Shown here one piece after another: positions 6,128 through 9,105 of a stretch of DNA of 9,105 bases. The notes beneath the pieces were generated by a model. That model did not search any database and was not told the origin of the DNA. It saw only the letters and a program-made list of their open reading frames with translations. How positions within the stretch are numbered: position 1 is the stretch's first letter; every line of letters starts with the position of its first letter. The position numbers and the translations under genes are program-made. Source of the DNA: Streptomyces sp. WM6386 (GTDB lineage Bacteria > Actinomycetota > Actinomycetes > Streptomycetales > Streptomycetaceae); the NCBI RefSeq assembly GCF_000972385.1, contig NZ_JXTE01000125.1, forward strand, positions 1 through 9,105, in the 5' to 3' direction.

Positions 6128-6994
6128 GTGCTGGAGCGGCTCAACCAGGCCATGGAGTACATCGAGCACCGCCTCGATCAGCGGATCGAGGCGGCCGACG
6201 TGGCACGGACCGCGCTGACCTCGGAGTACCACCTGCGGCGACTGTTCTCCGCGCTGGCGGGGATGCCGCTGTCGGAGTACATCCGGCGCAGACGGCTCAC
6301 GATCGCCGGTGCCGAGGTGCTGGCCGGGGACCGGACACTGCTGGAGATCGCGGTGCGCTACGGCTACACGTCGGGAGAGGCGTTCGCGCGTGCGTTCCGC
6401 GCGATGCACGGCGTCGGTCCCGGCGAGGCCAGGCGGACCGGTGCGGCTCTGGAGTCCCAGCCACGGCTGTCCTTCCGTCTCACCGTCGAAGGGAGCAGCA
6501 GTATGCGATACCGGATCGTGGAGAAGGACGAGTTCCGGGTGGTCGGCAGGAAGGTGCGCGTCCCCCTCGTGCACGAGGGGATGAACCCCGCCATCGCCGA
6601 CTTCATCCGGGGCCTCGGCCAGGAGACACTGCGGCGCATCGAGGATCTGTCCGACCAGGAGCCGCAGGGGATCCTGGGGGTGAGCGACAACCTGGACCCG
6701 AGCCGGGCGGAGGGCACCGAACTCGACTACTACCACGGGGTGGTGAGCGGGGCGGCCGTGCCCGAGGACATGGAGGCGCTCACCGTACCGGCCGGGACCT
6801 GGGCCGTCTTCGAGAACTCCGGGCCGTTCCCGCAGGCACTCCAGTACCTGTGGCGGGACGTGTTCACCCAGTGGTTCCCGTCCAACCCGTACCGCAGCCG
6901 CCCGGGCCCCGAGCTGCTGCGGACCCGGCTGACACCGGACGCGGCACAGGCGGACGCGGAGCTGTGGATCCCGGTGGAGCGGGACACCGACTAG
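6128..6994 (+). CDS. AraC-family regulator with C-terminal GyrI-like effector domain
   Basis: This 288-residue regulator starts at GTG 6128, 5 nt after AAGGAGG (6116-6122). Residues 1-105 contain the two AraC helix-turn-helix units: IEAADVARTALTSEYHLRRLF plus MPLSEYIRRRRL, then LLEIAVRYGYTSGEAFARAFRAMHGVGPGEAR. The domain order (DNA-binding first) matches the MarA/SoxS/Rob-like branch. After a linker, residues about 126-285 resemble the GyrI-like/effector-binding fold: MRYRIVEKDEFRVVGRKV, a mid segment DYYHGVVSG, VPAGTWAVFENSGPFPQAL (about 220-238) with WFPSNPYRSRPGPELL, and the closing AELWIPV strand. Rob and related proteins use this fold to bind hydrophobic ligands, so a drug or small-molecule sensor is the likely role. 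It lies 73 bp after MerR-PP2C, so it may be cotranscribed or have its own promoter. A strong hairpin follows. Confidence 0.9.
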   Translation: MLERLNQAMEYIEHRLDQRIEAADVARTALTSEYHLRRLFSALAGMPLSEYIRRRRLTIAGAEVLAGDRTLLEIAVRYGYTSGEAFARAFRAMHGVGPGEARRTGAALESQPRLSFRLTVEGSSSMRYRIVEKDEFRVVGRKVRVPLVHEGMNPAIADFIRGLGQETLRRIEDLSDQEPQGILGVSDNLDPSRAEGTELDYYHGVVSGAAVPEDMEALTVPAGTWAVFENSGPFPQALQYLWRDVFTQWFPSNPYRSRPGPELLRTRLTPDAAQADAELWIPVERDTD

Positions 6995-7007
6995 GCGCCG
7001 CCGGAAA

Positions 7008-7036
7008 GCAGGGGCGCAGGCCGGGAGCGCCCCTGC
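7008..7036 (+). terminator. Strong hairpin terminator of the AraC gene
   Basis: GCAGGGGCGC (7008-7017) and GCGCCCCTGC (7027-7036) form a perfect 10-bp GC-rich stem with a 9-nt loop, starting 14 bp after the AraC stop codon. No U-run follows, which is usual in Streptomyces. Confidence 0.75.
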
Positions 7037-7106
7037 ACAGTCACCGCATGTCGATCTCCACAACGGAGTCGGCAGCGAGGTCGAGGTCAACGACATCGAT
7101 CTCCTC

Positions 7107-7151
7107 CTGCGCCGGGCCCGCCTGCGCCCGGCCCGCCTGCGCCCGGCCCGC
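7107..7151. repeat. 15-bp tandem repeat
   Basis: Three units of the form CTGCGCCCGGCCCGC run in tandem (7107-7121, 7122-7136, 7137-7151). The first differs at one position (CTGCGCCGGGCCCGC). The end of the third unit forms the left arm of the hairpin at 7142-7171. Confidence 0.85.
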
Positions 7152-7171
7152 TGACCGCTGAGCGGGCCGGG
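7142..7171. terminator. Second perfect hairpin, possibly a bidirectional terminator
   Basis: CCCGGCCCGCT (7142-7152) and AGCGGGCCGGG (7161-7171) pair perfectly over 11 bp around an 8-nt loop. Placed between convergent genes, it could stop transcription from the GntR side as well as read-through from the AraC side. Confidence 0.55.
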
Positions 7172-7196
7172 TGAAGTCCACTGCGGTTCGGCAGCA

Positions 7197-7271
7197 CCCC
7201 GAAGGGGCGCGGGGCCGTGTCCATTTGCGGCTGCCGCCGCGTGGGCGCGACCAGCCACGACGGCGCCGCAG
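7197..7271. repeat. Intergenic repeat element, copy 2
   Basis: It begins with AGGGGCGCGGGG (7203-7214), identical to 3949-3960. A middle with a small GCGGC/GCCGC hairpin follows (7227-7240), and then GCGCGACCAGCCACGAC (7245-7261), similar to the right block of copy 1. The middle is longer than in copy 1. Like copy 1 it sits between convergent genes. The sequence resembles an abundant Streptomyces intergenic repeat from memory. Confidence 0.6.
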
Positions 7272-7310
7272 ACGAACAACAACCCGTCCACCGCACTTCC
7301 AGCGGAGCGC

Positions 7311-8024
7311 TCAGCGGTCGTCGTCCTCCTCCGGCTCCCAGTCCAGCAACCGCACCTTGGCGACCGTACGGACATGGCGGCGCATCGCCGTGGCCGCCTG
7401 GCCGGGGCGCTGGAGAACGATCGCCTCCAGGATGGCGCGGTGCTGGGCCAACGAGCGGTCCGGGCGGCCCGGTTGGCGCAGTGACTCGGTGCGGCTCTCG
7501 GCGATCTGGTCGGCGATGGAGCGCATGAACTCGGCGAGCAGGCTGCTGTGCGCGGCCGCCGTCACCGCCGCGTGGAAGAGGCGGTCGCCCTCGATGCCGT
7601 GACCGCCGTCCTCGATCTCCCCCGCCATCCGGGCCAGCGCCATCCGCATCGCGCCCAGGTCCTCGTCCGTACGGCGCTCCGCGGCCAGTTCGGCGAGCTT
7701 GGTCTCCAGTGCCTCGCGGGCGTCGAGGACATCGGGGAGCCGGCGTCGGCGCTCGACCATCCGCTCGACGGGTTCCACGTCGAGGCTGTCCCGGACGAGA
7801 TACGTCCCGCCGCCGTGCCGCGCCTCCACCAGTCCCTGGACCTCCAGGACCACGATCGCCTGCTTCACGGAGGCCCGGCTGACACCGAGACGCTGGGCCA
7901 GATCGCGTTCGGGCGGCAGACGGTCACCGGCTCGCAGACCGGTCTCGGCGACGTACTGGCGCAGCCGGTCGAGCACCTGCTCATAGAGGCGCTGTTTGGT
8001 CATGGGGCGCAGGGCGTCGGTCAT
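7311..8024 (-). CDS. GntR-family regulator, FadR subfamily (FCD domain)
   Basis: A 237-residue repressor-type protein. The winged helix occupies about residues 8-78, with LYEQVLDRLRQYVAETGL, LPPERDLAQRLGVSRASVKQAIVVLE and the wing GLVEARHGGGTYL. An all-helical FCD ligand domain covers about 95-225. Its likely metal ligands are visible as Asp147 and His151 in GDRLFHAAV, His195 in AQHRAILEAI and His217 in MRRHV, so metal-assisted binding of a carboxylate ligand is plausible. A very acidic tail (EPEEDDDR) ends the protein. The ATG at 8024 is chosen because GAGAGGGGGA lies about 5 nt ahead. The frame stays open to 8279, but that extension would cover repeats and operators. The gene is divergent from the permease gene, a common arrangement for a local transcriptional regulator. 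Confidence 0.9.
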   Translation of the reverse strand: MTDALRPMTKQRLYEQVLDRLRQYVAETGLRAGDRLPPERDLAQRLGVSRASVKQAIVVLEVQGLVEARHGGGTYLVRDSLDVEPVERMVERRRRLPDVLDAREALETKLAELAAERRTDEDLGAMRMALARMAGEIEDGGHGIEGDRLFHAAVTAAAHSSLLAEFMRSIADQIAESRTESLRQPGRPDRSLAQHRAILEAIVLQRPGQAATAMRRHVRTVAKVRLLDWEPEEDDDR

Positions 8025-8046
8025 GGAGTCCCCCTCTCTGGTCGGG

Positions 8047-8052
8047 AGGCTA
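8047..8052 (-). promoter_or_regulatory. Possible -10 of the GntR gene
   Basis: TAGCCT on the - strand is the same hexamer proposed for the ATP-grasp gene. It would start transcription near 8040, about 16 nt before the ATG. No good -35 is visible, so the call is weak. Confidence 0.3.
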
Positions 8053-8110
8053 ACACCGGGTGGGGCGGTGAGCGGGTGGGCTGTGGAGGAGTGGCTGGGT
8101 GGGTGATCGG

Positions 8111-8158
8111 CCGTGTGACTGGCCGGGTGACTGGCCGTGTGACTGGCCGTGTGACTGG
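8111..8158. repeat. 12-bp tandem repeat
   Basis: Four head-to-tail copies of CCGTGTGACTGG occupy 8111-8122, 8123-8134 (one change, CCGGGTGACTGG), 8135-8146 and 8147-8158. Degenerate copies continue to about 8181, where the GACTGGCC core runs directly into operator O1. Confidence 0.9.
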
Positions 8159-8177
8159 CTTGACTGCGTGGCCGACT

Positions 8178-8202
8178 GGCCAAGTGGCTCAGCCAATTTT
8201 GA
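8178..8202. promoter_or_regulatory. Operator O1 (palindrome, centre 8190)
   Basis: GGCCA then AGTGGCT-C-AGCCA, with TGGCTCAGCCA (8185-8195) a perfect core palindrome and AA/TT flanks. The outer right arm is degenerate compared with O2 and O3. It overlaps a TTGACG (8199-8204). Confidence 0.6.
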
Positions 8203-8211
8203 CGTGCCCCC

Positions 8212-8240
8212 TTGACGCCCCGCCAGACCGCAACCACGCT
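8212..8240 (+). promoter_or_regulatory. Possible promoter of the permease gene
   Basis: TTGACG (8212-8217) and CACGCT (8235-8240) are separated by 17 bp. Transcription would begin near 8247, placing operators O2 and O3 in the early leader, a position suited to repression. A second TTGACG lies at 8199-8204. Confidence 0.4.
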
Positions 8241-8260
8241 TACGAACCATCCCCCCAAGT

Positions 8261-8285
8261 GGCCGAGTGGCTGAGCCACTTAGCC
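8261..8285. promoter_or_regulatory. Operator O2 (palindrome, centre 8273)
   Basis: AGTGGCT-G-AGCCACT (8266-8280) is a perfect 7+1+7 palindrome. It is flanked by GGCC on the left and AGCC on the right, so the symmetry extends outward. A further AGTGGCC half-site lies at 8257-8263. Confidence 0.7.
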
Positions 8286-8293
8286 AACCGCAC

Positions 8294-8318
8294 GGCCAAG
8301 TGGCTCAGCCACTCGGCC
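8294..8318. promoter_or_regulatory. Operator O3 (palindrome, centre 8306)
   Basis: GGCC-A-AGTGGCT-C-AGCCACT-C-GGCC is a 25-bp inverted repeat broken only at the centre and at one symmetric pair. It shares the AGTGGCT/AGCCACT arms with O1 and O2. Confidence 0.72.
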
Positions 8319-8366
8319 ACTCGGTCATTCATCCAGCCGCTCCGGGACCCAGAGACGGGAGCCCGT

Positions 8367-9105
8367 ATGTCCCCCGAACTCATCTCGATCCTCGTCCTCG
8401 TCGTGGTGTTCGTCATCGCGACCACCCGCTCCGTGAACATGGGCGCGCTCGCCTTCGCCGCCGCCTTCGCGGTGGGTGAGCTCGTCGCCGACCTCGACGC
8501 GGACGGCATCTTCGCCGGCTTCCCCGGTGATCTGTTCGTCGTCCTCGTCGGCGTCACGTATCTCTTCGCGATCGCCCGCGCCAACGGCACCACCGACTGG
8601 CTGGTGCACGCCGCGATCCGGCTCGTGCGGGGGCGGGTGGCGCTGATCCCCTGGGTGATGTTCTTCCTCACCGGCGCGCTCACGGCGATCGGCGCGGTCA
8701 GCCCGGCCGCGGTGGCGATCGTCGCGCCGATCGCGCTGAGCTTCGCCGCCCGCTACGGGATCAGCCCGCTGCTGATGGGCGCGATGGTGGTGCACGGCGC
8801 CCAGGGCGGCGGCTTCTCGCCGATCAGCATCTACGGCACGATCGTCAACGGCATCGTGGAGCGCGAGAAGCTCCCGGGCAACGAGCTCTTCCTCTTCCTC
8901 GCCTCCCTCACCGTCAACCTCATCATCGCGGCCGTCGTCTTCGTGCTGTTCGGGGGACGGAAGCTGTGGGCGATGGGGGCGGTGGACGAGGAGACGGGCA
9001 GCACGCCGACCCCGGCCGAAGGCACTACCGGCACCACCGGCGCCACCCCTGCTCCGACCCCCGTCACCGCCCCCGGCGCCGGATCCGCCACGCCCACCCC
9101 CGCAC
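8367..9105 (+). CDS. MatC/SLC13-like dicarboxylate permease, N-terminal part (3' end outside window)
   Basis: The frame runs from ATG 8367, 5 nt after GGGAG, to the window end without a stop, so 246 residues of a longer transporter are visible. There are about six hydrophobic segments (near residues 5-20, 26-41, 54-70, 92-110, 112-128 and 175-196). Characteristic stretches are LTGALTAIGAVSPAAVAIVAP (about 101-121), a two-part reentrant-like segment, and MVVHGAQGGGFSPISIYG (about 140-157). I associate this pattern with the MatC N-terminal family, whose founding member in Rhizobium is a proposed malonate/dicarboxylate carrier, and with SLC13/ion-transporter permeases generally. A Pro/Thr/Ala-rich linker (about 209-246) follows the sixth segment and may be a cytosolic loop joining two halves. 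The divergent GntR gene and its operators imply substrate-induced expression. Confidence 0.78.
   Translation, partial: MSPELISILVLVVVFVIATTRSVNMGALAFAAAFAVGELVADLDADGIFAGFPGDLFVVLVGVTYLFAIARANGTTDWLVHAAIRLVRGRVALIPWVMFFLTGALTAIGAVSPAAVAIVAPIALSFAARYGISPLLMGAMVVHGAQGGGFSPISIYGTIVNGIVEREKLPGNELFLFLASLTVNLIIAAVVFVLFGGRKLWAMGAVDEETGSTPTPAEGTTGTTGATPAPTPVTAPGAGSATPTPA

Larger units (their letters stand above)
6995..7310. other. Non-coding region between convergent genes
   Basis: This 316-bp gap lies between the convergent AraC and GntR genes. I see two perfect hairpins, a 15-bp tandem repeat and a copy of the AGGGGCGCGGGG repeat element. A short frame on the - strand (7041-7181) lacks a ribosome site and a recognisable product. 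I find no supported gene here. Confidence 0.7.
8025..8366. promoter_or_regulatory. Divergent control region of the GntR and permease genes
   Basis: These 342 bp lie between the two divergent start codons. Ordered from the GntR side they hold a possible GntR promoter, a lone AGTGGCT half-site (8090-8096), four 12-bp repeats, operator O1, a possible permease promoter, operators O2 and O3, and the permease ribosome site GGGAG (8357-8361). Confidence 0.65.

Noticed and set aside
7048..7161. Short + strand frame from ATG 7048 (37 residues, three Cys), considered as a ribosomally made peptide
   Set aside because: It lies directly after a strong terminator, has no ribosome site, and its Cys residues come from the 15-bp repeat.
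7041..7181. Short - strand frame from GTG 7181 (about 46 residues) with a GRAQA repeat and an acidic C-terminal end, considered as a peptide precursor gene
   Set aside because: There is no ribosome site before the GTG, the repeat and hairpin explain much of the sequence, and the product matches no peptide family I know.
5795..7375. Long - strand open frame of 526 codons antisense to the MerR-PP2C and AraC genes
   Set aside because: It is a GC-rich shadow frame with a low-complexity Arg/Gly/Pro product, and both + strand genes have clear domains and ribosome sites.
8025..8279. N-terminal extension of the GntR protein up to an ATG at 8279, with Ser-His-Thr-Ala repeats
   Set aside because: It would code through the operators and the 12-bp repeat. 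The ATG at 8024 has a good ribosome site and gives a normal-length GntR protein.
8367..9105. Assignment of the permease as a GntP-type gluconate transporter because of the GntR neighbour
   Set aside because: The visible motifs fit MatC/SLC13-like carriers better, and the regulator belongs to the FadR subfamily, not the gluconate-repressor type.

Overview
The base composition (very GC-rich, with G or C in nearly every third codon position), the gene families and the compact intergenic layout point to a Streptomyces or close actinomycete chromosome. The window holds ten protein-coding genes. The first and last are cut by the window edges. No rRNA, tRNA, CRISPR array or transposase was seen.

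Region 1 (1-3941, + strand) is a tightly packed operon. It encodes the C-terminal half of a condensation/acyltransferase-like protein, a class I SAM methyltransferase, a DMT/EamA-like membrane protein, a 69-residue Trm112-like protein, an FkbM-type methyltransferase and an unrecognised 187-residue protein. Three of the five junctions are ATGA start/stop overlaps, one is a 20-bp overlap and one is an 11-bp gap, so the products are probably made together. Acyl transfer or condensation, two methylations and a membrane carrier suggest tailoring and export of a small specialised metabolite or surface molecule, but the rest of the operon lies outside the window.

Region 2 (3981-6994) starts with a convergent ATP-grasp ligase gene on the - strand. 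A short divergent promoter region separates it from a MerR regulator fused to a PP2C-type phosphatase, and an AraC regulator with a GyrI-like effector domain follows. The MerR-PP2C gene has a classical MerR promoter: a 19-bp spacer filled by an inverted repeat. Two one-component regulators with unusual sensory halves therefore lie in tandem.

Region 3 (6995-7310) is non-coding. It holds two perfect hairpins, a 15-bp tandem repeat and a second copy of a repeat element also present at 3949-3980. Both copies sit exactly between convergent genes.

Region 4 (7311-9105) has a FadR-type GntR regulator (- strand) divergent from a MatC/SLC13-like permease (+ strand, truncated by the window end). The 342-bp divergent region carries three copies of a strong palindrome (AGTGGCT-n-AGCCACT type), a fourth half-site and a 12-bp tandem repeat. 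This looks like a local operator array for the GntR protein. By family context the pair may control uptake of malonate or another dicarboxylate.
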